Assembly: GCA_050742455.1 (NCBI GenBank)
Contig: JBOGIG010000122.1
Coordinates: 1-24,819 of the forward strand
Direction of reading: 5' to 3'
Length of the DNA stretch: 24,819 nucleotides
Source of the DNA: JBOGIG01 sp050742455
GTDB taxonomy: Bacteria; Actinomycetota; Acidimicrobiia; Acidimicrobiales; JBOGIG01
A model generated the notes under the pieces. That model saw only the letters and a list, made by a program, of their open reading frames with translations, did not search any database and had not been told where the DNA came from. The translations under genes were made by a program, and so were the position numbers. Positions 13,223 through 20,253 of the stretch are shown here, piece by piece. Position 1 is the stretch's first letter, and the number at the start of each line of letters is the position of its first letter.

Positions 13223-15705
13223 AGGCGGTCATCATGGCCGGGGGAGAGGGCACCCGCCTGCGGCCCCTGACGTCGAACCAACCCAAGCCCATGCTGCCGG
13301 TGGCCAACCGCCCCATGATGGAGCACATCATCAGATTGCTCCGGGAGCACGGCTTCGAGGACATAGTGGTCACCGTGGCCTTTCTGGCCAACAACATAAG
13401 GTCGTACTTCGGAGACGGATCCGAGTTCGGAGTACGACTTTCCTACGCGGCCGAGGAGTCCCCCTTGGGGACGGCGGGCTCCGTGGGCAACGCCAGGGAC
13501 CAGCTCGATGGGCCCTTTCTGGCGATCTCGGGCGATGTGCTGACCGACATCGACCTGTCGGCGGTAGTGCGGTTTCATGAGCAGCACAAAGCAATGGCCA
13601 CCATCGGCCTAAAATCCATGGACAATCCCCTGGAATTCGGCATTGTCATAACCCGCCCCGACGGATCCATAGACCGCTTCCTGGAGAAGCCCAACTGGGG
13701 CCAGGTCTTTAGTGACACCATCAACACCGGGATCTACGTGCTGGAGCCAGAGATTTTCGACTTCATCGCCCCGGATCAATCCGTGGACTTTTCCTCGGAG
13801 GTGTTCCCCGCCTTGCTGGAGGCGGACAAAGCACTGTTCGGCTACGTGTGTGAAGGCTACTGGGAAGACGTCGGGACCCTGGACGCTTACATCCAGGCTC
13901 ATCAGGATTGCCTGGACGGAAAGGTCGAAGTCGACGTCGGCGGATTCCAGCTACGGCGAGGAGTGTGGCTCGGCGAAGGATGTGAGGTGGACCCCAGCGC
14001 CCGCATCGAAGGTCCCGCTGTCATCGGGGACTACTGCGACATCGGACCCGGCGCCCACATCGGGGCCCATTCGGTGCTCGGGGCCAACGTCCGAATCGCC
14101 GAGGATGTCGTGGTGGAAAGAGCCATCGTCCACGACCATTCCTACCTGGGGCCATCGGTGCGGCTCAGGGGATGTGTTGTAGGTAGGACCTGTGACCTGC
14201 GCCGAGCAGCCCGCTGCGACGAAGGCGTCGTGGTGGCCGACGACTGCCTCATCGGTGAGCATGCGGTGATCAACGCCGGAGTCAAGATCTATCCATCCAA
14301 GACAGTGGAATCGGGCGCCATAGTCAATTCCTCCATCGTGTGGGAGTCGCGCGGCGCCCGCAGCCTGTTCGGACGGGTAGGGGTGTCGGGCCTGGCCAAT
14401 GTGGACATGACCCCGGAGCTGGCCGTGAAGGTGGCCATGTCGTTCGGCACAACGCTCAAAAAGGGTACGACAGTAACGACGTCGAGGGACTCCAGCCGGG
14501 CCGCCCGGGTGCTCAAGAGAGCGATCATGGTGGGCTTGAACGCCTCGGGAATAAACGTCGACGACCTAGAGGTGGCCACCGTTCCCGTGACCCGTTTCGA
14601 GGTGGCTCGGGGCTCGAGTCGAGGGGGAATCACCGTACGGCTGCGGGCCGATGATCCCGAATCGGTAGTGGTGCGGTTCTTCGACGATAACGGCATCGAT
14701 CTGGACGAGTCGGCCCAACGCAAGATAGAGCGCCTATTTTTCCGGGAAGACTTCCGCCGCGCCCTGGCCTCCGAGATAGGCGATATCGGCTTCCCGCCCC
14801 GGGCTTTGGAGCACTACACGGCAGCCCTCATGGCCAGCGTCGACCTGAGCGCCATCCGGGCCGGTGGATTCAAGCTGGTGGTGGACTACGCCTACGGAAC
14901 GGCGAGCTTCGTGATGCCCAACGTTCTGGCCAAGCTGGGCGCCGATGTCATGGCCGTGAATCCATTCGCCTCCACCCCAGGCGCCATGAACTACGACCCG
15001 GCCAACCATGCCCGCCGGGTTGGTGACCTGGTACGGGCGTCAGGGGCCCACATGGGAGTGGTCCTCGATCCCGACTCGGAGCACCTAATCCTGGTCGACG
15101 ACTCGGGGCACGTGCTTTCGGGAGACGAAGCCTTGTTGGTAGTCCTAAGCCTTGCCGTGGCCAGTCGTCCCGCGGCCAAGATGGCGGTACCGGTTGGGGC
15201 GAGCCGGGCGGCGGAGAAAATATGTCTCGACTCGGGGTCGGAGCTGCTGTGGGCCAAGATGTCGGCCTCGGGTTTGATGGAGGTTGCCCGAGAGCCGGGG
15301 GTGGCCTTTGCCGGCGATCGTAACGGGGGCTTCATTTTCCCCGAATTCCTTCCCGCCCTGGATGCCGCCGGGGCCGTCGTGGCCATCCTGGCCATGCTGG
15401 CTGGTACAGGAGTCCGCCTGTCCAAGGTGCTGTCAAACACCCCCCGGGTCCACATGGCCCATCTCAGTGTCCCCACACCCTGGGATCAAAAGGGATTGGT
15501 CATGCGCACCCTGGTGGAAACTCCCTATGACGCAGACCTGGTCCTGGTGGACGGGGTCAAGATTCCTGATGCCGACGGCTGGACGCTGGTGCTGCCCGAT
15601 CCCGAAGATCCCCTGACCCACGTGTGGGCCGAGGCATCCAGCGGGGGCGAGGCCCAGGCCAAGGCCCAGGAGTTGGGCGACCGAATCCGGCGCATGTTGG
15701 CCTGA
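13219..15705 (+). CDS. Sugar-1-phosphate nucleotidyltransferase fused to degenerate phosphomannomutase domain
   Basis: 828-residue two-enzyme fusion, typically annotated mannose-1-phosphate guanylyltransferase. Domain 1 (1-235) is a nucleotidyltransferase with MAGGEGTRLRPLT (6-18), FLEKP and the Tyr-Trp-EDVGT stretch, expected to join a nucleotide to a sugar-1-phosphate. Residues about 245-375 are left-handed beta-helix hexapeptide repeats (IGDYCDIGPGAHIGAHSVLG). From about 385 the fold is alpha-D-phosphohexomutase, but key sites are changed: the phosphoserine loop TASHNP is replaced near 465-471 by GSSRGGI, the metal loop DGDADR by DPDSEH (617-622), and the sugar loop GEPSGH by AGDRNGG (698-704). 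So the mutase part is probably non-catalytic. GTG start overlaps the preceding stop. Homologues of this shape exist in actinobacteria; sugar is unproven. Confidence 0.85.
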   Translation: MKAVIMAGGEGTRLRPLTSNQPKPMLPVANRPMMEHIIRLLREHGFEDIVVTVAFLANNIRSYFGDGSEFGVRLSYAAEESPLGTAGSVGNARDQLDGPFLAISGDVLTDIDLSAVVRFHEQHKAMATIGLKSMDNPLEFGIVITRPDGSIDRFLEKPNWGQVFSDTINTGIYVLEPEIFDFIAPDQSVDFSSEVFPALLEADKALFGYVCEGYWEDVGTLDAYIQAHQDCLDGKVEVDVGGFQLRRGVWLGEGCEVDPSARIEGPAVIGDYCDIGPGAHIGAHSVLGANVRIAEDVVVERAIVHDHSYLGPSVRLRGCVVGRTCDLRRAARCDEGVVVADDCLIGEHAVINAGVKIYPSKTVESGAIVNSSIVWESRGARSLFGRVGVSGLANVDMTPELAVKVAMSFGTTLKKGTTVTTSRDSSRAARVLKRAIMVGLNASGINVDDLEVATVPVTRFEVARGSSRGGITVRLRADDPESVVVRFFDDNGIDLDESAQRKIERLFFREDFRRALASEIGDIGFPPRALEHYTAALMASVDLSAIRAGGFKLVVDYAYGTASFVMPNVLAKLGADVMAVNPFASTPGAMNYDPANHARRVGDLVRASGAHMGVVLDPDSEHLILVDDSGHVLSGDEALLVVLSLAVASRPAAKMAVPVGASRAAEKICLDSGSELLWAKMSASGLMEVAREPGVAFAGDRNGGFIFPEFLPALDAAGAVVAILAMLAGTGVRLSKVLSNTPRVHMAHLSVPTPWDQKGLVMRTLVETPYDADLVLVDGVKIPDADGWTLVLPDPEDPLTHVWAEASSGGEAQAKAQELGDRIRRMLA

Positions 15706-15710
15706 TCCGG

Positions 15711-15716
15711 TAGGGT
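15711..15716 (+). promoter_or_regulatory. TANNNT box before gcvH
   Basis: TAGGGT lies 8 nt before the gcvH ATG, which has no good Shine-Dalgarno sequence. Candidate leaderless promoter, lying in the 19-bp gap after the nucleotidyltransferase stop. The same bases (AGGG) could instead be a weak ribosome site. Confidence 0.3.
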
Positions 15717-15724
15717 CCGGAACC

Positions 15725-16105
15725 ATGAACGTGCCCGACGATCTGAGATACACGCCCGATCATGAATGGATCCGGATTGAAGGCCACAACGTTCGGATTG
15801 GCATCACCGATTACGCCCAGGACGCCCTCGGCGACGTCGTGTTCGTACAGCTACCCGAGCCAGGTGCAACCTTGGAGGCCAATGCCACCTTTGCTGAGGT
15901 GGAGTCGACCAAATCGGTGTCAGATGTCTATGCCCCGGTGTCCGGTTCAGTGCTAGAGATCAATAGCGAGTTGGTCGATGCCCCTCAGCGGGTCAACGAG
16001 GACCCGTACGGTGAGGGCTGGATCTGTACCATTGAGATGTCGGATCCCTCCCAGTGGGAGGGACTGCTCACAGCCCAGGCCTACGCCGCCCTCATAGCCG
16101 GTTGA
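15725..16105 (+). CDS. gcvH: Glycine cleavage system H protein
   Basis: 126-residue lipoyl carrier that shuttles the aminomethyl group between P-, T- and L-proteins in glycine oxidation to CO2, ammonia and methylene-tetrahydrofolate. Contains the family opening LRYTPDHEWIRIEG, the GITDYAQDALGDVVFVQLP strand and the lipoylation site VESTKSVSDVYAPVSG with Lys63; NEDPYGEGWI is the conserved C-terminal turn. Length is normal (about 125-130). It leads the conserved gcvH-garA-ftsR cluster, and the T and split P genes lie 3 kb downstream in the same direction, so all non-L components are here. An L-protein (dihydrolipoamide dehydrogenase) is not in the window. Confidence 0.96.
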   Translation: MNVPDDLRYTPDHEWIRIEGHNVRIGITDYAQDALGDVVFVQLPEPGATLEANATFAEVESTKSVSDVYAPVSGSVLEINSELVDAPQRVNEDPYGEGWICTIEMSDPSQWEGLLTAQAYAALIAG

Positions 16106-16123
16106 GCGGTATCGACTAGATTT

Positions 16124-16606
16124 ATGAACGTGTTCTGTCACAACTGCGGCCATCGCAATCCACCTGAGTCGAACTTTTGCTCATCGTGCGGCGCCACCCT
16201 GTTGTCGTCCACCTCTGATACTACGGTGACTTTTTCGCCCGTGGAATCGGCAGGCGAGCTGGGCGATGAGGAGGTAAGTGTGACCCTTCCCGATCTGCCC
16301 CATGGAACGGGCATCCTGGTGGTCAAACGGGGGCCCAATGCCGGATCGAAGTTCACCCTTGACTCCGAGGTGACCCAGGCCGGCCGCCATCCCGAAAGCG
16401 ACATATTCCTCGACGACATCACCGTTTCACGACGCCATGCCGAGTTGGTCAGAGCCCCGATGGGCTATCTGGTGCGAGACGTGGGATCTCTCAACGGCAC
16501 CTACCTCAACCGCGAACGGATCGAAGAAGCTGAGCTCTCCAGTGGAGACGAGATCCAAATAGGCAAGTTCAAGCTGGTGTACCTGGCCGGCGCTACCGAG
16601 ATCTAG
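16124..16606 (+). CDS. garA: GarA/OdhI-like FHA regulator with N-terminal zinc ribbon
   Basis: 160-residue cytoplasmic regulator. In M. tuberculosis GarA (OdhI in Corynebacterium) the FHA domain binds and inhibits 2-oxoglutarate dehydrogenase and NAD-glutamate dehydrogenase unless a Thr in its N-terminal ETTS motif is phosphorylated by PknB/PknG. Here the FHA domain (about 63-155) is very close to GarA: LVVKRGPNAGSKF, AGRHPESDIFLDDITVSRRHAEL with the conserved Arg88, Ser102 and His105, and GSLNGTYLN. A DTTVTF motif (32-37) occupies the position of the phosphorylated ETTSVF. Unlike mycobacterial GarA, residues 1-23 form a zinc ribbon (Cys5, Cys8, Cys19, Cys22). Genomic position, between gcvH and ftsR, is the same as in M. 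tuberculosis. ATG chosen as the only nearby start. Confidence 0.9.
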   Translation: MNVFCHNCGHRNPPESNFCSSCGATLLSSTSDTTVTFSPVESAGELGDEEVSVTLPDLPHGTGILVVKRGPNAGSKFTLDSEVTQAGRHPESDIFLDDITVSRRHAELVRAPMGYLVRDVGSLNGTYLNRERIEEAELSSGDEIQIGKFKLVYLAGATEI

Positions 16607-16616
16607 AGGCACCGGA

Positions 16617-17903
16617 TTGGTCGACCGGGTCTATCTCTCAATCGGGGACGTGCTCAACCTTCTTCGAGAAGAGTTTCCCGACGTGACCATTTCCAAGATC
16701 CGCTTCCTTGAGAGCCAGGGACTCCTGGATCCGGAGCGGACCCCTTCGGGATATCGCAAGTTCTACGGCGAGGACGTCGATCGCCTTCGCTGGATCCTGC
16801 GCCAGCAAAGGGAGAACTTCCTGCCCCTCAAGGTCATAAAGGGACGCCTCGAAGGTGACGATCCCGACGGTGAGCCAAACGCGCCCCTTCCCTTGGGCAG
16901 CGTCGATCCAGCGCCGCCGGCGGACCTGGTGGGCGCAACCCGCTCCCGTCCTTCTCCCCGCCGGGGCCAGCCATCGAGGTCACGCGACCAATCGAGGTCC
17001 GGCGACAATGTACCGGCGAATCGTTCTCCATCTCCGGCCCCCGCCCAGCTGGCCTCGACCACGCCGGCTTCCCGCCGGACCGATAGCAGCGTCCTTGCCG
17101 TTCCCGACCCCGCCGGAAAGTCGGGACTCATGACGCCGGCGCGCCAAGCCCCGGGGTCGGACGTACCCTCCCGCCCCTCGGCCCTCGTGCACCGCCCGAC
17201 CGATCCTGCCCCGGCCGGCCCCGCCCCCGGGTTCCGCCCCGCCCCCGGGTTCCACTCCGCCGCCGGGTCCGACGCGACTCCGGGGCCACGCCCCATCACC
17301 AGCGCCCAAGGCAGGTCCAGCCCTGATCGGGACAGGACTGGGGCCCTTCCCAACCCCGTCGTCTCCGAATCCGAGGCGGACGGGACTTTGCTCGGTGGAT
17401 CGCGCCGGCACCCGAGTGCGTCCGGACCGTTAGCTGGCGACCCTGAAGGGGCATCCTCCCCGGGTGGTGGCGCCTCAATCCGAAATTCGGCGGCCAGTCA
17501 CAATCCCTTGTTGGCCGGACCTTCCGGAGTAAGCCTCACCCTGGAAGAGCTCTGCGGCGCATCAGGGCTGTCCCCGGCCGAGATAGCAGACCTCAAGCAG
17601 TTCCACTTGCTGGCTGGTCGGGTGGTGGCGGGAACCGAGTACTTCGACGAGGAGGAGTTGGTAGTGGCCAACCTGGCCGCCCGGTTTGGACGCTTTGGGA
17701 TCGAGCCCCGCCATCTACGCATGTACAAGACGGCCTCCGAACGCGAGGCGGGATTTTTTGAGCAGTTGATCGTGCCCCTGCTGAAGCAGCGCAACCCCCA
17801 AGCCCGCAATCAGGCCATGGAGAACCTCTCCGAATTGGCGCGTTTAGGCCAGGGTCTGCGTGCTTCTCTCCTGCGGTCTGCCCTGCGCGACCACATCCGC
17901 TGA
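16617..17903 (+). CDS. ftsR: MerR-family regulator, FtsR-like, with long low-complexity linker
   Basis: 428-residue MerR-type transcription regulator, ortholog of Rv1828 / Corynebacterium FtsR, an activator of ftsZ. The N-terminal winged HTH (4-80) reads YLSIGDVLNLL...FPDVTISKIRFLESQGLL...SGYRKFYGEDVDRLRWIL..NFLPLKVIKGRL. The C-terminal domain (about 304-428) SLTLEELCGASGLS...FHLLAGR...YFDEEELVVANLAARFGRFGIEPRHLRMYKTA is the family's conserved ligand/dimer domain. Between them about 220 residues are Pro/Ser/Arg/Gly-rich and probably disordered; usual homologues are near 250 aa in total, so the linker is much expanded. It starts with TTG at 16617, behind GAGG 7 nt upstream, 10 nt after garA. 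Co-transcribed with garA. Confidence 0.88.
   Translation: MVDRVYLSIGDVLNLLREEFPDVTISKIRFLESQGLLDPERTPSGYRKFYGEDVDRLRWILRQQRENFLPLKVIKGRLEGDDPDGEPNAPLPLGSVDPAPPADLVGATRSRPSPRRGQPSRSRDQSRSGDNVPANRSPSPAPAQLASTTPASRRTDSSVLAVPDPAGKSGLMTPARQAPGSDVPSRPSALVHRPTDPAPAGPAPGFRPAPGFHSAAGSDATPGPRPITSAQGRSSPDRDRTGALPNPVVSESEADGTLLGGSRRHPSASGPLAGDPEGASSPGGGASIRNSAASHNPLLAGPSGVSLTLEELCGASGLSPAEIADLKQFHLLAGRVVAGTEYFDEEELVVANLAARFGRFGIEPRHLRMYKTASEREAGFFEQLIVPLLKQRNPQARNQAMENLSELARLGQGLRASLLRSALRDHIR
17220..17273 (+). repeat. 18-bp in-frame tandem repeat in the ftsR linker
   Basis: Three units (17220, 17238, 17256) encode PAPGFR, PAPGFH and SAAGSD; the first two differ at one base. A young duplication inside the low-complexity linker. 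Confidence 0.75.
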
Positions 17904-17935
17904 GAGCCGCGCCGCCGCCCCTGACCTCGGCCGAG

Positions 17936-17941
17936 TAGGTT
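17936..17941 (+). promoter_or_regulatory. TANNNT box, leaderless start of bifunctional nuclease gene
   Basis: TAGGTT is followed by exactly 6 nt and the ATG at 17948, with no ribosome site. Confidence 0.4.
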
Positions 17942-17947
17942 GATTGC

Positions 17948-18448
17948 ATGGTCGAGGTAGAACTGGCCGCAGTAAGGGTGGACCTTCAATCCAACACGCC
18001 GGTCGTGTTGCTCCAAGAGACCGGGGGAGCCAAGAGAACCCTTCCCATTTTCATCGCGGCCCCCGAGGCAACGTCGATCGCCTTTGCTCTTCAAGGCCTA
18101 GATCCACCCCGGCCAATGACTCATGACCTGATGAAGGATCTGTTGGTCGTGTTGGGGGCCACTTTGGAGCGAGTTGTCATCACCGAGTTGCGTTCAGGGA
18201 CCTACTTTGCCGAGCTGCGGCTCAACCTGGATGGATCGAGTCGGATTGTCTCCAGCAGGCCGTCCGATGCCATCGCCCTGGCCGCACGGACCGATGCTCC
18301 GTTGTACGTGGCGGACGACATCTTGGAGGCCGAAGGCGTGGTGCTGGCCGACGATGACGAGGATGCCGATTCGAACAACCCCGACGAACTGGTCCAAGAG
18401 TTCAAAGAGTTCCTCAATGTGGTCAGGCCCGAGGACTTCAGCTCTTGA
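17948..18448 (+). CDS. Bifunctional nuclease family protein (Rv1829 ortholog)
   Basis: 166-residue protein of the DUF151/bifunctional nuclease family (PF02577), whose members (e.g. Arabidopsis BBD) have shown DNase and RNase activity; bacterial role is not settled. Recognised by VVLLQE, LPIFIAAPEATSIAFALQG, RPMTHDLMKDLLVVLGATLERVVITEL and SSRPSDAIALAARTDAPLYVADDIL, the conserved SARPSDAIALA-like motif. An acidic tail (ADDDEDADSNNPDELVQEFKEFL) ends the protein, as in Rv1829. Its position between the two MerR genes is the same as in M. tuberculosis. It follows ftsR by 44 nt and has its own leaderless-type promoter box, so it may be transcribed both with and apart from ftsR. Confidence 0.9.
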   Translation: MVEVELAAVRVDLQSNTPVVLLQETGGAKRTLPIFIAAPEATSIAFALQGLDPPRPMTHDLMKDLLVVLGATLERVVITELRSGTYFAELRLNLDGSSRIVSSRPSDAIALAARTDAPLYVADDILEAEGVVLADDDEDADSNNPDELVQEFKEFLNVVRPEDFSS

Positions 18449-18473
18449 CTGTCGGTCGCAGGACCCTTAACCT
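18445..18473 (+). promoter_or_regulatory. Candidate promoter for the second merR gene
   Basis: TTGACT (18445-18450), a 17-bp spacer and TAACCT (18468-18473) give a fair housekeeping-type promoter overlapping the nuclease stop codon. About 50 nt of unusually AT-rich leader follow, with GTAAC repeated in tandem (18484-18493) and TTAACC (18467-18472) mirrored by GGTTAA (18505-18510), possible operator elements for MerR autoregulation. Confidence 0.45.
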
Positions 18474-18530
18474 GTTGTTTACAGTAACGTAACTACAAAA
18501 GTGTGGTTAACCGTTTAGGAGAGCTTCAGT

Positions 18531-19094
18531 ATGACCGAGGAAGGCTTTCGCGGCCCTCAAGTCTGCTCGATTGTGGGAATTACCTACCGCCAATTGGATT
18601 ACTGGGCCCGTACCGGACTTCTCGGCCCCTCCATCAGCAGCGCTCGGGGCAGCGGCAGCCAGCGCCGCTATTCCTACCGTGATCTCATCGAGCTGAAGGT
18701 GATCAAGCAGCTGCTCGACGCCGGCGTCTCCCTGCAATCGGCCCGGAAAGCCATCGACTGCCTCAATGCAAACCTGGGCGTCGATCTAGCCAGTGCCAAT
18801 CTGGTCTTGGGTGGCGCCCATTCGGTTATGGCCAAGTCAGGATCTGAAGTGGTGGATTTGCTGGCCGGCGGTCAGGGGGTGCTCAATATCGTCCCCCTGG
18901 GCAGTGTGGTCCAGGAGGTGGATGCCGGGATCGTGGCCATGCGGGCCGGTCTTGCTCCTTCTGCCCCGGACCGCTCCGGGGCGGGCGATCCTGGTGGGAC
19001 CGCCGGATCCCCGGTCGGGCCCTCGTCTTTTCCCGGGGTTCCCGGGGCAACCGGGGCAACCGGGGCGAACCACCCCTGGCGCAACCTGGCCTGA
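18531..19094 (+). CDS. MerR-family regulator (Rv1830 ortholog)
   Basis: 187-residue MerR regulator with N-terminal HTH: FRGPQVCSIVGITYRQLDYWARTGLLGPS (6-34), GSGSQRRYSYRDLIELKVIKQLLDAGVSLQSARKAIDCL (40-78), matching Rv1830-type regulators. Middle domain includes LASANLVLGG and VVDLLAGGQGVLNIVPLGSVVQEVD. The C-terminal 45 residues are Gly/Pro-rich, ending in a collagen-like GVPGATGATGAN repeat that is not part of the family. A clear AGGAGA lies 8 nt before the ATG, with a TTGACT-TAACCT promoter further up. Fourth of the four regulators/enzymes kept in M. tuberculosis order; role there is linked to cell division and biotin/lipid genes only by report, so here it is left as regulator of unknown target. 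Confidence 0.9.
   Translation: MTEEGFRGPQVCSIVGITYRQLDYWARTGLLGPSISSARGSGSQRRYSYRDLIELKVIKQLLDAGVSLQSARKAIDCLNANLGVDLASANLVLGGAHSVMAKSGSEVVDLLAGGQGVLNIVPLGSVVQEVDAGIVAMRAGLAPSAPDRSGAGDPGGTAGSPVGPSSFPGVPGATGATGANHPWRNLA
19044..19070 (+). repeat. 9-bp tandem repeat at the end of the second merR gene
   Basis: GGGGCAACC, GGGGCAACC and GGGGCGAAC at 19044-19070 encode GATGATGAN; a related GGGGTTCCC lies just upstream. Confidence 0.75.
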
Positions 19095-19161
19095 CCAGTC
19101 GTCGGTCCGCAGGCCCTTGGACGGTCGATGTTTGGCATCCGGCCAGATCTGCTCATCGACC

Positions 19162-19167
19162 TAAGCT
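19162..19167 (+). promoter_or_regulatory. TANNNT box, leaderless start of gcvT
   Basis: TAAGCT followed by exactly 6 nt and the ATG at 19174; no ribosome site. The 79-bp gap to the preceding merR shows no other signal. Confidence 0.4.
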
Positions 19168-19173
19168 GAGTCG

Positions 19174-20247
19174 ATGCCGCTTCGCCTGTCTCCACTCGAC
19201 GAGTGCCACCGGTTGCTCGGAGCCAGGATGGTGGAGTTCGGAGGCTGGGATATGCCCGTCTCGTATCCGCAGGGCACGGTGGCAGAGCACCTGGCCTGTC
19301 GGAGCTCGGCCGTGGCCTTCGACGTTAGTCACCTCGGAACGGTGAGGGTCCAAGGGCCAGGGGCATTCGATCGCCTTCAGGAAACGCTGACCAACGACCT
19401 CGGTCGCATCACGGTGGGCCGGGCCCAATACACCCATCTCCTCGACGAGACCGATGCGTCGGTTACCGATGACATCATCGTGTGGTGGCGCGCTCCCGAA
19501 GTCTTCGATGTCATGCCCAACGCTTCAAATACCTCGGCGGTGACCACTGCCACCGGCGGCGCCGATGTGACCTCGCAACGGGCGGTCATTGCCGTACAGG
19601 GCCCTCAGGCCCGAGCCCGGCTCAAGGCCGTGTGCCCCGAGGCGGCGGCCGTGGCCCACTTTGGGGTCGTGTCTTTCGATTGGGGCGGCCAGCCTTGCGT
19701 GGCGGCGGGAACCGGATACACCGGGGAGGACGGCGTCGAGCTGGCAGTTCCCGTCGACATTGCTCCCCGTCTGTGGGAGGCAATCATCGAGGCCGGTATC
19801 TCCCCGGCTGGGCTGGGGGCGAGGGATACCTTGAGGCTGGAGGCCGGGTTGCCCCTACATGGCCATGAGCTCGGACCGGGGATCACCCCTCTCCAGGCGG
19901 GGCTGGGCTGGGTGGTGGGATGGGACAAACCGTCATTTCGAGGCCGCTCGGCCTTGGCCGCCGAGCGCAGCCGAGGCATAGCCCGGCGCCTTCGTGGACT
20001 GGCCACCGAGAGCCGCCAGCCGCCCCGGGCCGGCCAAGCAGTATTCGTCGGCGATGACCGGGTGGGCGAGGTCACCAGCGGCAACTTCTCTCCCATCCTC
20101 CGACACGGGATTGCTCTGGCTCTTCTCGACCCGGCCCTGGACGTGGACCAGAGCGTCACCATAGAGGTCCGGGGCAAGTTCTTGCCGGCCCGCATCGTGG
20201 CAATCCCGTTCGTCCCCAGGTCCACAACGGTGGCCAAGGAGATCTAA
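19174..20247 (+). CDS. gcvT: Glycine cleavage T protein (aminomethyltransferase)
   Basis: 357-residue enzyme that takes the aminomethyl group from lipoyl-GcvH, releases ammonia and makes 5,10-methylene-tetrahydrofolate. Conserved: GWDMPVSYPQG (25-34), FDVSHLGTVRVQGPGA, TNDL, the catalytic VTDD pair (Asp100), GTGYTGEDGVEL (179-190), and GARDTLRLEAGLPLHGHEL (215-233) of the folate site. The stretch between NASN (116-119) and QGP (142) is about 15 residues shorter than in typical T-proteins and is Ser/Thr/Ala-rich, a possible loss of one helix at the surface; the rest is intact. Upstream of gcvPA by 6 nt, an operon. Confidence 0.93.
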   Translation: MPLRLSPLDECHRLLGARMVEFGGWDMPVSYPQGTVAEHLACRSSAVAFDVSHLGTVRVQGPGAFDRLQETLTNDLGRITVGRAQYTHLLDETDASVTDDIIVWWRAPEVFDVMPNASNTSAVTTATGGADVTSQRAVIAVQGPQARARLKAVCPEAAAVAHFGVVSFDWGGQPCVAAGTGYTGEDGVELAVPVDIAPRLWEAIIEAGISPAGLGARDTLRLEAGLPLHGHELGPGITPLQAGLGWVVGWDKPSFRGRSALAAERSRGIARRLRGLATESRQPPRAGQAVFVGDDRVGEVTSGNFSPILRHGIALALLDPALDVDQSVTIEVRGKFLPARIVAIPFVPRSTTVAKEI

Positions 20248-20253
20248 TCCGAC

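Noticed and set aside
15706..15724. Glycine riboswitch before gcvH or gcvT
   Set aside because: Gaps of 19 and 79 bp are too short and lack the aptamer motifs.
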